Shown piece by piece: positions 19,010-28,258 of a DNA stretch of 37,585 bases; the first letter of the stretch is position 1, and each line of letters starts with the position of its first letter. A program made the position numbers and the translations under genes. The notes under the pieces are model-generated. The model was given only the letters and a program-made list of their open reading frames with translations, was not told where the DNA came from and searched no databases. This DNA is from Porodaedalea pini (Eukaryota; Basidiomycota; Agaricomycetes; Hymenochaetales; Hymenochaetaceae): positions 1 to 37,585 of the forward strand of contig NBAY01000158.1 in assembly GCA_002794775.1 (NCBI GenBank), given 5' to 3'.

Positions 19010-20142
19010 TCAACATAGATCTTACAGAGGAACAGCAGCGGGCTCTCCCTCATTCGTCACGCTACGACACCGAACGACAGTCATACGTAGCCAACGACAG
19101 AAGCCACGTCACCCATAACCTCTGGTGGAGTGACATTAGACGCGCCTGGTACTCAACTGAACCGTCAGGTGAAAGAACTCGGTGGGCGCCTCGAACCCCT
19201 TGTGCCCCATCATCCCCTACCGTCTCGACATCGTCGGTCGTCCTTCCCAGTGAACCAGGAGGATACCGAACGCCTCGCAGAGACTCGTCGCCGTCGACGC
19301 CCCCTGAATGCCTAACGCACACACCTGTACCAGCGATGTCGGAGGGCTTTACCCAAAGGCAGCAACAGGAAATCGCGGCGATCGTAGCGGCCGCCTTCAC
19401 CCACGCGGCAACGAATGCCCCTGCGGCCCAAGCCCCGGCCCCCTCAATTGACGTCGCCCGGCCACGCGAATTCGCTGGCGGTGATGACTACCTCGACTTC
19501 AAGCGTGAAGTCCTTCTCTTTGTCTCGGCGAATCCCGCAAAGTACCCCTCGTCGTCGAGCAAGATCTATGTCGCCCTCTCTTACCTCAAGGGTGGCAATG
19601 CGTCGACATGGGCGCAAAACTATGTCCAGGAATTCACGACGAGTGGCGTTGTGAGCTTCACGGATGACTGGACCAAGTTTCAGGAACAACTGGATGCCTC
19701 CTTCGACGACCCAAACAGGAAGGAGAAGGTGTTGAAGAAGTTCCGAGACAAGGTCCAGAAGGATCTCTCTGCCGATGAGTTCTTCCAGGATCTCGACGTA
19801 ATCATCAAGGCAGCAGAGTTGAAGGACAACAGCGTCATCTGTGACCGCCTGAAGCGCGCAATGAACATTGAGGTGGTCCGCGGGGTGTTGAGGTCGACGC
19901 CAGTACCGACGACATATGAGGCATGGAAGAAGAAAGCCGTCGAAATCGACCGGGGCGAACAACAGATTCGCGCGATCCAACGAGGTAGGACCTTGCCATT
20001 CACGCCCCGCCCAACGCCCCAACAAGCGCCCCCCGCGCGCCGACAGGTGGCGGCCCCACACGTCGACAAACACGATGCGACTGGCGTCACATTTGGAGGC
20101 GCTGGTCAGCCGATGGACGTCTCGATGAATGAGGCGCAATGA
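18964..20142 (+). CDS. gag: Element C Gag capsid with non-AUG N-terminal extension
   Basis: First ATG 19336 (268 aa to TGA 20140-20142); the frame is open from 18964, exactly 124 codons earlier as in A, without ATG. Extension motifs: NIDLTEEQQRALP, LWWSDIRRAWYSTEP, LPSEPGGYRTPRRDSS. Capsid: FAGGDDYLDFKREVLLFVSA, KGGNASTWAQNYVQEF, DLSADEFFQDLDVIIKAAEL. The segment after the capsid is rich in Pro/Arg. It ends in NEAQ-TGA, followed in frame by the zinc knuckle. Confidence 0.9.
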   Translation, partial: HSAGQPAPPRSPSGLVNIDLTEEQQRALPHSSRYDTERQSYVANDRSHVTHNLWWSDIRRAWYSTEPSGERTRWAPRTPCAPSSPTVSTSSVVLPSEPGGYRTPRRDSSPSTPPECLTHTPVPAMSEGFTQRQQQEIAAIVAAAFTHAATNAPAAQAPAPSIDVARPREFAGGDDYLDFKREVLLFVSANPAKYPSSSSKIYVALSYLKGGNASTWAQNYVQEFTTSGVVSFTDDWTKFQEQLDASFDDPNRKEKVLKKFRDKVQKDLSADEFFQDLDVIIKAAELKDNSVICDRLKRAMNIEVVRGVLRSTPVPTTYEAWKKKAVEIDRGEQQIRAIQRGRTLPFTPRPTPQQAPPARRQVAAPHVDKHDATGVTFGGAGQPMDVSMNEAQ

Positions 20143-20403
20143 CGACGCACGTGCTGGATCTGCGGTGGGCTGGGCCACTTTAAGGACAAGTGCCCACAAG
20201 CGAAACCGATCATCCAGCGCATGCTGGAACTGATGGCACCAGGCGAACGTCGTGTCCTTGCTGATGAGCTCGGAGCGATGAAGGAGTCGGCCTTCGAGGA
20301 AGTCGTAGACACTCGGAGGTCGACTGTAGAGGACTATGTGGAAGAGGAAGGCAATGACGAAGAGGTCGTCGACTCACAGGATTTTGCGAGTGGTCAGGCG
20401 TAG
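20143..20403 (+). CDS. gag: Element C Gag nucleocapsid segment (zinc knuckle)
   Basis: In frame with the capsid after TGA: RRTCWICGGLGHFKDKCPQ, a C-x2-C-x4-H-x4-C knuckle, then LELMAPGERRVLADELGAMK and an acidic tail (VEEEGNDEEVVDSQDF), stop TAG 20401-20403. Its expression needs TGA readthrough, or internal start at Met 20221, which would omit the knuckle. The last codons overlap pol. Confidence 0.85.
   Translation, partial: RRTCWICGGLGHFKDKCPQAKPIIQRMLELMAPGERRVLADELGAMKESAFEEVVDTRRSTVEDYVEEEGNDEEVVDSQDFASGQA
20379..20385 (+). promoter_or_regulatory. Putative -1 frameshift site, gag-pol, element C
   Basis: GGATTTT, read G GAT TTT in the gag frame. After a -1 slip the pol frame (from 20385) is open through the linker into protease. 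Same position as GGATTTT in B and GGGTTTT in A. Confidence 0.65.
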
Positions 20404-23400
20404 CCATTGGGGCGACTGACCGAGAAGAACAAGGGACTTCGAACCCGGATTCGTTAAAATATAACCGACCGTCTGTACAATACGTAGATGCCAACGACGT
20501 CGACGGTTTTCCCAGTTACGAAGTCCCCACCGGTGCAAATAAAGATGAGGAGTACGAACAGCTGTTCATGAGAGGAACTGGCGGACGCCAGCTGGACCTT
20601 CTCCTGAACGTCGGACACAGCGTAGCGGGCGAAGTGAGAGAGGTAGATGCGCATGCCCTTGTAGACTCAGGGTGTACAGGATCGTGCATTGATGTGAGGT
20701 TCATCGAACGGTATGGGTTGGAGACGAAGCGTTACATCAGACCCCTTGCAGTCCTCAACGCCGACGGCACGCACAACGAGGCTGGGTTGATCGAAGAATA
20801 TGTCGACGTCGAGCTCATGATTGGCCACCACAAGGAAAAGATTGTCCTTGCAGTAACATCCCTAGCGTCATCAAACATATTCCTGGGGTACGACTGGCTT
20901 CGACGTCACAACCCAGAGGTCGACTGGAAGACGGGTCTGATCGAATTCACTCACTGTCCAGAGGAATGTGCGATAGAGAGGGAGCCAGTGGAGGACCCAG
21001 ACAAGGTGAAGAAGGTGGTGGAACAGATGAGGAGGGTGAGTGAGATGCGAATGGACAAGGCGTCCTGGCCCGCATACCTCAATGATTACGCCGACGTTTT
21101 CAGCGAAAAAGGCTTCGAAAAGCTGCCAGAACATCGACCCTGGGACCACGTCATCGACTTAAAACCCGACTTCAAACCTAGTGATTGCAAGATCTATCCA
21201 CTCACGCCAACTGAACAACAATCGCTAAAGGACTTCCTCGACGAGAATTTGAAGTCTGGTCGTATCAGAAGGTCGATATCACCCATGGCATTGCCCTTCT
21301 TCTTCATCAAGAAGGCTGACAAATCGCTACACCCGATCCAGGATTACCGAAAACTCAACGATGGTACAATCAAGAACAAGTATCCCCTCCCTCTCATCGA
21401 CGAACTCGTCGACAAGGTCAAGAAAGCGAAGTACATCACTAAGCTGGACCTTCGCTGGGGGTACTACAATATCCGGATCCGCGAGGGTGACAAATGGAAG
21501 GCAGCGTTTCGCACGAACATGGGCCTCTTCGAACCGACAGTCATGTTCTTTGGCCTTTGCAATGCGCCAGCCACGTTCCAGGCTTTTGTCAACCACATCT
21601 TCAAGGACCTGATCTACGCTAACCTGATCATCGTATACCTCGACGACATCCTGATCCTCTCAGAAACCATTGAGGAGCATATCGACACATCAAGGCGTGT
21701 ACTCCAGATCCTCCGAGAAAATGGCCTATACCTGAAACCGGAGAAGTGTGAATTCGATGCCAAAGTCGTCAAGTACCTCGGTCACATCATTGGCAACGGT
21801 GAGATCAGGGCTGACCCAGCAAAGACGGAGGTGATTGCGAACTGGCCTATCCCACGAAACCTCAAGGAGCTGCAACAGTTCCTTGGCATGGGAAACTGGC
21901 TGAGACGGTTTATTAAGGACTACAGCAAGGTGGTCCGACCGTTGACGTCATTAACAGGCAAGAAGGACTGGGTATGGGAGACTGAACAGCAGGAAGTGTT
22001 CGAGGAGCTGAGACAACGTCTTTGCTCACCTCCAGTCCTAGCCATCGCCAACGACGAGGGCCCTTTCCACGTAGAGGCGGACTCGTCAAACTTTGCACTC
22101 GGCGGCGTGTTGTTGCAGAAGCAGGAAGGAAAGTGGAGGGTGATCGCCTACAGGTCAGAGGCACTCGAACCAGCAGAACGAAACTACGAGATCTACGACA
22201 AGGAGATGCTCGCGATCGTTTCGGCGCTCAAGGAGTGGCGACAATACCTCCTCGGCGCTCGCCACAAGATCGAAATCTGGTCCGACCACGCCAACCTTAC
22301 CTACTTCAGATCAGCACAGAAGCTGAGCTATCGTCAAGCTCGTTGGCGGACCGAACTTGAAGAATTCGACTTCCACCTCGAACACAAGTCGGGGAAGACG
22401 ATGGGCAAGGCCGACCTGCTGTCGCGCATGGCGGGCTACGATCAGGGCAAGGACGACAATGACGGTGTCGTGTTCATCAAGGACAAGTGGCTGAACCGTG
22501 GAGTGGTGCGGACGTCGCGCGATGAGGTGGTAGGACGAGTGGTTGAAGCGCAGAAAGCACAGGACGAGTCGGAAAGGCCGACGGGTATGATAGAGGTTGA
22601 TGGGTTATGGTGGATGAAAGGCAAGGTGTACGTGCCATCGACAATGAAGGAAACCGTGTTGCGGGAGTGTCACGACTCGGTGTTGGCCGGTCATCCGGGA
22701 GCGTCAAAGACAGTGGAGCTTGTTCGTCATGATTTCTGGTGGGCATCGATGTTCTCCGACGTCCGAACATACGTCCGAGGATGCGACCGTTGTCAATGGA
22801 CAAAAGCCTTAAGAGCATCAAGGTCGAGACCACTCCATCCAAATGCTGTCCCTGAAGGCCCTTGGGAAATCGTCACGGTTGACCTAATTGGAGAACTCCC
22901 AGACTCCAAAGGACATAACACGATCTGCGTCTTTGTGGACAGGTTCTCGAAGCAGATGCATGCGATCCCAACGACAACAAGGTTGTCAGCGGAAGGCATG
23001 GCTCAACTGTACCGTGACCACGTTTTCCGCCTCCACGGCTTGCCAAAGAAAATCATCCATGACCGAGGCACACAGTTCGATGCGTCGATGATGAAGGAAC
23101 TGTACAAACTCCTACACATCGAAGGTAACCCGTCAACGGCGTATCACCCACAGACAGATGGTCAGACGGAATGTGTTAACCAAGAGCTTGAACAGTATCT
23201 TAGGCTCTTTGTGAACCATCGACAATCGGACTGGAAGGACTGGCTCCCCCTCGCGGAGTTCGCGTACAATAACCGTGAGCACTCGGCAACGAAGATGTCC
23301 CCTTTCTACGCGAACACAGGACGTCACCCCTTGAGCTTTGATATGACACGAACCTTGTCTGCCAACATGTCGGCAGAAGAATTCACGAAGCACATAAAGG

Positions 23401-23525
23401 AGACTCATCGTGTCGCAAAAGACAACCTGGTCAAGGCGGCAGACAACATGAAATGCTACCATGACCGGACAGCAGGGATTTCGGTTGAGTACAAAGCCGG
23501 AGACAAGGCTTTCCTTGACGGATGA
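20385..23525 (+). CDS. pol: Element C Pol: protease, RT, RNase H, integrase
   Basis: Open for 1047 codons from the frameshift site. Protease: ALVDSGCTGSCID, SSNIFLGYDWL. RT: FFFIKKADKSLHPIQDYRKL, TKLDLRWGYYNIRIREGD, catalytic YLDD at 21636-21647. RNase H: FHVEADSSNFALGGVLLQ, NYEIYDKEMLAIVSALKEW, IWSDHANLTYF (D-E-D set). Integrase: HHCC finger (ECHDSVLAGHPG, RGCDRCQ), core VDLIGEL, IHDRGTQFD, AYHPQTDGQTECVNQELEQ with the DDE residues. One TGA (23523-23525), where A has CGA (FLDGRN), cuts off the C-terminus. TERVN reads TECVN, also a CpG change. Otherwise all catalytic residues look intact. Confidence 0.95.
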   Translation, partial: CEWSGVAIGATDREEQGTSNPDSLKYNRPSVQYVDANDVDGFPSYEVPTGANKDEEYEQLFMRGTGGRQLDLLLNVGHSVAGEVREVDAHALVDSGCTGSCIDVRFIERYGLETKRYIRPLAVLNADGTHNEAGLIEEYVDVELMIGHHKEKIVLAVTSLASSNIFLGYDWLRRHNPEVDWKTGLIEFTHCPEECAIEREPVEDPDKVKKVVEQMRRVSEMRMDKASWPAYLNDYADVFSEKGFEKLPEHRPWDHVIDLKPDFKPSDCKIYPLTPTEQQSLKDFLDENLKSGRIRRSISPMALPFFFIKKADKSLHPIQDYRKLNDGTIKNKYPLPLIDELVDKVKKAKYITKLDLRWGYYNIRIREGDKWKAAFRTNMGLFEPTVMFFGLCNAPATFQAFVNHIFKDLIYANLIIVYLDDILILSETIEEHIDTSRRVLQILRENGLYLKPEKCEFDAKVVKYLGHIIGNGEIRADPAKTEVIANWPIPRNLKELQQFLGMGNWLRRFIKDYSKVVRPLTSLTGKKDWVWETEQQEVFEELRQRLCSPPVLAIANDEGPFHVEADSSNFALGGVLLQKQEGKWRVIAYRSEALEPAERNYEIYDKEMLAIVSALKEWRQYLLGARHKIEIWSDHANLTYFRSAQKLSYRQARWRTELEEFDFHLEHKSGKTMGKADLLSRMAGYDQGKDDNDGVVFIKDKWLNRGVVRTSRDEVVGRVVEAQKAQDESERPTGMIEVDGLWWMKGKVYVPSTMKETVLRECHDSVLAGHPGASKTVELVRHDFWWASMFSDVRTYVRGCDRCQWTKALRASRSRPLHPNAVPEGPWEIVTVDLIGELPDSKGHNTICVFVDRFSKQMHAIPTTTRLSAEGMAQLYRDHVFRLHGLPKKIIHDRGTQFDASMMKELYKLLHIEGNPSTAYHPQTDGQTECVNQELEQYLRLFVNHRQSDWKDWLPLAEFAYNNREHSATKMSPFYANTGRHPLSFDMTRTLSANMSAEEFTKHIKETHRVAKDNLVKAADNMKCYHDRTAGISVEYKAGDKAFLDG

Positions 23526-24029
23526 AACATCAGCACGGATTCGCCTACAAAGAAACTCGCTGACAAATGGTATGGGCCCTTCGAAATCATCGACAAGGTA
23601 GGAGCAAGTGCGTACAAGCTCAAGCTCCCAAAGCGATGGAAAAAGGTACACCCAGTCTTCAATGAGGCCCTGCTAAAACCTGCCGTCGAACCGTCCTTCG
23701 AGAGCCAAAAACAACCAGCACCGCCGCCACCAAACATCGTCAACAACGAGGAGGAGTACGAGATCGAGGAGGTTCTAGACTCACGTCTGCACCGAGGGAA
23801 ACTACAGTACCTTGTCAAGTGGGTGGGATACAACGAACCGACTTGGCAGCCTGAGATGGACTTCGGTGAGAACGCAAAGGAGGCGATCGCTGAGTTCTAT
23901 CGAAAACACCCTGGTGCTCCTCGAAAACTCGACATCCCTCGCTCACGACTCCGCCCGCTCTTCGTTGACACCGAGCCAGATGACCGCGATCTTGGTTGGT
24001 CGGGACGCCCAACCTTGAAGGGGGGGTAA
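23526..24029 (+). CDS. pol: Element C Pol C-terminus: integrase tail and chromodomain
   Basis: Same frame as pol after the TGA: KWYGPFEIIDKVGASAYKLK (integrase C-terminal beta-barrel, GPF/Y type), VHPVFNEALLKPAVEPSF, then the chromodomain EEYEIEEVLDSRLHRGKLQY, LVKWVGYNEPTWQPEMDF, and a basic/acidic end, stop TAA 24027-24029. Chromodomains of such elements bind methylated histone H3 tails or related marks. The stop touches the LTR as in A. Confidence 0.92.
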   Translation, partial: NISTDSPTKKLADKWYGPFEIIDKVGASAYKLKLPKRWKKVHPVFNEALLKPAVEPSFESQKQPAPPPPNIVNNEEEYEIEEVLDSRLHRGKLQYLVKWVGYNEPTWQPEMDFGENAKEAIAEFYRKHPGAPRKLDIPRSRLRPLFVDTEPDDRDLGWSGRPTLKGG

Positions 24030-24418
24030 TGTCAGAACTTGAACTTTCACCTTTTCTTTATTTCCCCTTTTCCTTTTCCTTTTCTTTTAATCACTTCCCA
24101 CACTCCCTTCATACAACCTTCATTCGTTCCATTCCCACTCATTATGTAATGTTAGGTAATATAGTCTCACGGTCATCGCTATATAAGGTCTCAGGAATCG
24201 CATGAACTCCTTGTTCTGCTTTTCCTCTTACCTCCGCGACAACCTAGGTGAGACTCGTCCCCCTTGTATTAGTCTAGTATTGTATTAATCCTCTTACCTC
24301 CGTGACGACCTAGCCTGAGTAAGCGTGTCCCGAGTCTACGCTCGAGTATAGCACGTCCCAGACGACAGTCAGCCGTGGCCTGCCCAGTCCGAGTCGTCTC
24401 CCGGACTCCCGCCTAACA
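24030..24418 (+). repeat. 3' LTR of element C
   Basis: 389 bp, TGTCAGAACTTGAAC...CGCCTAACA, same family as the A LTRs in the opposite orientation, shorter by scattered indels. TATA box TATATAAG at 24180-24187; predicted RNA start GTTCTGCTTTT at 24213-24223. The next bases (ATTCT) are D2 sequence and should be the right target duplication; no matching left copy is found. Confidence 0.93.
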
Positions 24419-24430
24419 ATTCTGTGGATT

Positions 24431-25010
24431 TTAATGGTGCAAAGAAGAAGAAGAAGAGGTTGATGGTTCACCAATCAATGCTGAAATCACACCCTGGAGT
24501 TTCGTGATGTGCGCTATTTGCTGCGCGACCATGTCACAGAGGTTCTTGAGTTGGACTGATGGGGCTGGGTGGTGTATGCTCGTCTGGAGGTCCGGGTGCC
24601 ATGGGATAATTGCGATCCAGATGAGGTCGTGTGTCACTGCTGAATGTAGACACTGATTCACTGGCAGTTCCAGGCCTTGATTGACGACATATTTTGTGTG
24701 GTTGTTGATCAAGGTTGGTTGGGGTCAGTACTGGACGTCGATCACCATGTACAGGCGTAGGAAGAACTCGTGCACCTTCATGCCAGGCTCAGCGATTGAG
24801 TGCCAAAAGTGCTGGTGAGATCCGGAGTGATGTAGGATGTCCTCGAGAGTGGCCTGACATGAGTGATGGTGTGCGACCACGAGAGTGAATGATATCGACC
24901 AGTTGTGAACCCTGCGTATGTCGTCCGGGCATAGGATTCAGTTGTCATAGAAAAACTCGGCGCTGGTTTGGTCTGAATGCATGGTCAGTGAAGGGTAGAA
25001 GTGAAGAAGA
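24431..25010 (-). pseudogene. ORF y of D2, degraded
   Basis: Homologous to D1 14113-14697. The C-terminal 93 codons (24712-24431) are open: NNHTKYVVNQGLELPVNQCL, PSVQLKNLCDMVAQQIAHIT. The upstream part has the shared TGA and a one-base loss around 24886 that breaks the frame. The Ser-rich tail is kept. Confidence 0.5.
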
Positions 25011-25267
25011 ACAAAGCTGAATTATTCAAGAGGGGGATATTGTAGAGCAGATGATTCTGAATGAACGAAAAGGAGGGAGTATTTTATAAAGACTCAGGGT
25101 TATTAGTTCGTGCGATGTTCGGTGTAAAAAAATTTTGGCGGAGAGAAAGTAATGATAGAGAGGGTCGGTGCTTGTTGTCATACGAAATGGGGTTCTTGTT
25201 ATTAAGGGAAATGGAGGATACTCTATTTTGCCTGATGTAACATGAGGTGTTTGAATCAGGGGGGGTT

Positions 25268-26228
25268 TCAAGAGAAATGCACCGGGTGTTCAGCTTTAGC
25301 CTGCCCATTCATCATGGCTGATCCTTCCTGTGCGACCCTTCCATACTCAGCTGTGAATGTCACATTGAAGTCATTCCAGGACGTGATCAGGTTCATGTGC
25401 TCACCCAGGTTGATCGGTGCAATATGTAGCTCATTTAATTGACCGACTAACTGTGAGAGTAGATTGTGGGCTTTGATGGCTTGTTCCTGAGCGACTTCGG
25501 CAAGGTGAGCCATCCTGAGTGCTGTTTCCTGAAGGGCTGACTGTTGTGCTTCACGTGCTGTGCATTCTTGCTCAGCGTCTTTGAGCATCGCTGTGAAGTT
25601 GGCCTGCTCAGCTTCTGCAGAAATCAGCAATTCTCAGGCTTCGTACAGTTGGCTGAGGTATGCTGGCTGGACGTAGGACACCGTTGCTGCAGCATTAAAC
25701 CGAGAGAGGGTCAGGGCTGATTCATACAAGGTCGCCTTCCTGCTCACGATCCATCTGAACACCGTGCGGTATACTTCTTCATATGCAAGTTGCGTGAGGC
25801 CCTCATAATTGGGACTGGCTATGGCGACTGTGGTACAGAATTGAGACCACAAACCTCCAGTGAGTGCAGGTGACTGTGAGAGTCACTCTTGTATTTTCGG
25901 TGTGCAGAACATGTAGGCCACATAAATCAGAGTTGGGTCTGTGGGCGTAAGCTTGTCGAACGCGAACAGTAACTCCGCCGCAAACTTGGCGAACGAGGTC
26001 ATTGTGGGGTCGTATACGACTATCTGCGAGACACCCATTGGGCAAGGGTTGGCTAATGCAAGGTCGCCAGGGGTCGGGTTGGGCATACAGCGTGCCATGT
26101 CCTTGAGGACGATCGCATGGGGAGGCATAATGTCGGTACGTTCCATTGTGGGCAGGGTCGGGTGTTGTCTCTTTTTCCTTTTTGTCACTTTCAGTAATGG
26201 CGTGTCTTTTTAAGGACAGTTGCGTCAC
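25268..26228 (-). pseudogene. ORF x of D2, broken by CpG-type nonsense codons
   Basis: Colinear with the intact x of D1 (14960-15928) but split into pieces ending at TGA codons. One (in the IQERLL region) replaces CGA of D1. Another at 25634-25636 is TGA where D1 has CAA; both derive from CGA by deamination on opposite strands. A frameshift near the N-terminus separates MTQLSLKRHAITESDK from TMERTDIMPPHAIVLKDMAR. The coiled-coil part (LISAEAEQANFTAMLKDAEQ) is preserved. Confidence 0.65.
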
Positions 26229-26914
26229 CTGAGTCGTTTGTGTGTCTGTTTCAGGAGGACCTCTCTATATTGGTCATGCCGTCAGTCAGCAGAGTTCATA
26301 TTCATTGCGTGTTTCAGGCGATTCTTTTGCATGCTTCAATTGGGTCCTTCAGTGGGTGATTCATGACAGCAATAGTGTCATTTTCTCATGGTCGGCGGCC
26401 AGTCGATCAGCAAATTTTTGTCTTTTAGTCCGTTGTTTTGTATTTCGTGTGTCTGGTGCCAGTCCATGTCTCTGTTTGGCCGGTTGTGATTTCATTTGGT
26501 GGTCTTGGCTCAGTGTAGCTATTTTCTTTGGTGTTCGCATTCGGTTGAGCATCTGTGTGTTGTGTGCCTCATGGTTTCTTTTCATTTTTGGAGCAGCCTC
26601 GTTGTTGAATGCTGGTGTTCAGTGTGTACCTGGGTTTGTTGTGAGTGATTGGCAGGTTCGTGCTGTATTTGGTGTGGTCTGGATCCACGTGTGATTGGCT
26701 TTTGAGGTGTGTGATCATCGAGAACTGTTTGAGGCACTTTGGTGATCTTGAAATGACCGGGTTCCATGTCATGCTTCTTGAGTGTGATCACAGCACTTGT
26801 TCCAGTCCAGTAACGCGGGGGTGTGACTCCTGTTGGTAAAGATCATTGTAGTTTTTGAAATGTGCCCCCCTCTACTTTTTACTATCACCTCCTCCGTCTC
26901 ACCTTACCCATTCA
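26229..26914. promoter_or_regulatory. Divergent intergenic region between x and z (D2)
   Basis: Counterpart of 15929-16605, with the same layout and high similarity; differences are largely transitions. It probably carried the promoters of both accessory genes. No TATA box is evident. A T/G-rich hydrophobic ORF (26242-26694) covers it but is not conserved as protein. Confidence 0.4.
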
Positions 26915-27335
26915 ATGGACAACGCTACAACTCCCAATACCATCCTGTGCACCCCCACATCTCCCAAGGATGGGGGGGGGGGGTTCTTCAACACTGCCAC
27001 AGAAGAAGTTGGGAGCTAGTAATCACATGCCAGCGGCCCCTGGTTTTTCACAGGAAACTGACAATGGCAACCAAGACGTGGGAGGTGCGCTCATCGGTGC
27101 AGATCTCCCACCTCCGTTGCAGCTACCGTCATCCTCGTTGGGTGGAGAAGTGGGCGGAGAGGGGGAACCTGCCAGGGAATTTGGTGTTCCCCCTGCCAAG
27201 TCTGTCCTGCCGAGTCTCACCCAGCGTGATCCTTTCTCGTCATGTATGGAAGACTTCAACTCGGCTCTCGATGATCTCGAGAAGTCGAGTGAAGAGGCTT
27301 GCGAGGAGGCGATGGCGTATGTGCAGGCTACTTGG

Positions 27336-27392
27336 GTGCGCCGCTTGTTTTTTTTTGTTTTCTTGTTTTTGCTTCTGATACACCTTTTCTAG
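27336..27392 (+). other. Predicted intron 1 of gene z (D2)
   Basis: 57 nt, GTGCGC...CTGATACACCTTTTCTAG, phase 0; same length and position as in D1. Confidence 0.5.
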
Positions 27393-28202
27393 TGCTCCCT
27401 TTCTACCATGTGGGATGGCGTTTCCGAGTGTGCCAAAGCCACCCATTTTTCTTTTACCACGATGGACGTCCTTTTGGACATGTTCTGGACTGAGGCTGAG
27501 GAGGCGGTGGAGAATGTGACCGAGGAGACACTGCCCAAGTGTCTCCGGTCTCTTATTGCTGAGGAGGAGGAGAAGGTGGCTGAGCATAAGTGCAAATGCA
27601 AGCTCGTTGCTGCTGAGCGTGTGTGCACTGCTGCTGAGGCCCAGAAGAGGGTAGAGCGTCAGGCTCATGAGGATGCTGAGCGTGCTAAACAGGCTGTGGA
27701 GGAGGTGCGATTCTGGCTTGAGTGTACAGATCTCCTGGTGGCCAAACAGGCTCGGGAAAAGGAGGAGCACACGGCAAAGCTGAGGGGTGTGTGTGAGTCG
27801 TTGCGTGTGCTGTATCCTACAGCAACTGACAAGGAGCTCCAGGGCTGACTCCAGTGTATGGTCAGTCCTCCTCTGCCGGTTTTGTCTGCAATCCCTTCTG
27901 CTCCTACTCAGTCGATTCCATCTCTGCCCCATTGTGGATCACGTATGCATCAGCCTCACCCTCATCCTGTCCTCGCACGTTCGGGAGCAGAAAGCGGGGA
28001 GGTTGTTTCTCCTACGTTGTTGCCTCAAGCTGGTTCGGATGTGAGTGCCATGTCTCGTTGAGGTACTGGTGGGCCCACCGTGCCCCTTCATAGGACTTCT
28101 GCCTCTCCTTTCCTGGCTGCACCAGCTGGGACTGTAAAAACCAATCCTTCGACAGTTGGCGGAAGCACCTCATCCACGAAGATACCACATGAGGTGACAA
28201 AG

Positions 28203-28258
28203 GTGAACATTCCTTTCTGTACCAATCCTGATCTTCATGGCTGACTGTTCCTATGTAG
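28203..28258 (+). other. Predicted intron 2 of gene z (D2)
   Basis: 56 nt from GTGAAC to ATGTAG, with GGCTGACTG as a good branch site 15 nt before the acceptor. Phase 0 on both sides, linking KIPHEVTK to VGGLRMHSEA. An alternative donor GTGACA at 28194 is also in phase. An in-frame TGA inside the segment supports removal. Confidence 0.65.

Larger units (their letters stand above)
18762..24418 (+). mobile_element. Element C: Ty3/gypsy chromovirus lacking a 5' LTR
   Basis: Same family as A: leader, gag, pol, polypurine tract and 3' LTR (24030-24418). Homology to A starts only at about 18762 inside the leader. The LTR, primer-binding site and first 100 or so leader bases are missing or replaced by 17767-18761. 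The 3' LTR is followed directly by D2 sequence, so C had integrated into D2. It keeps YLDD, the DDE integrase residues and an almost unbroken pol (one TGA). It is CpG-rich, hence younger than B. Confidence 0.92.

Noticed and set aside
19444..20199. 251 aa minus-strand ORF opposite C gag
   Set aside because: Shadow of gag on the other strand, not open over the same length in A or B.
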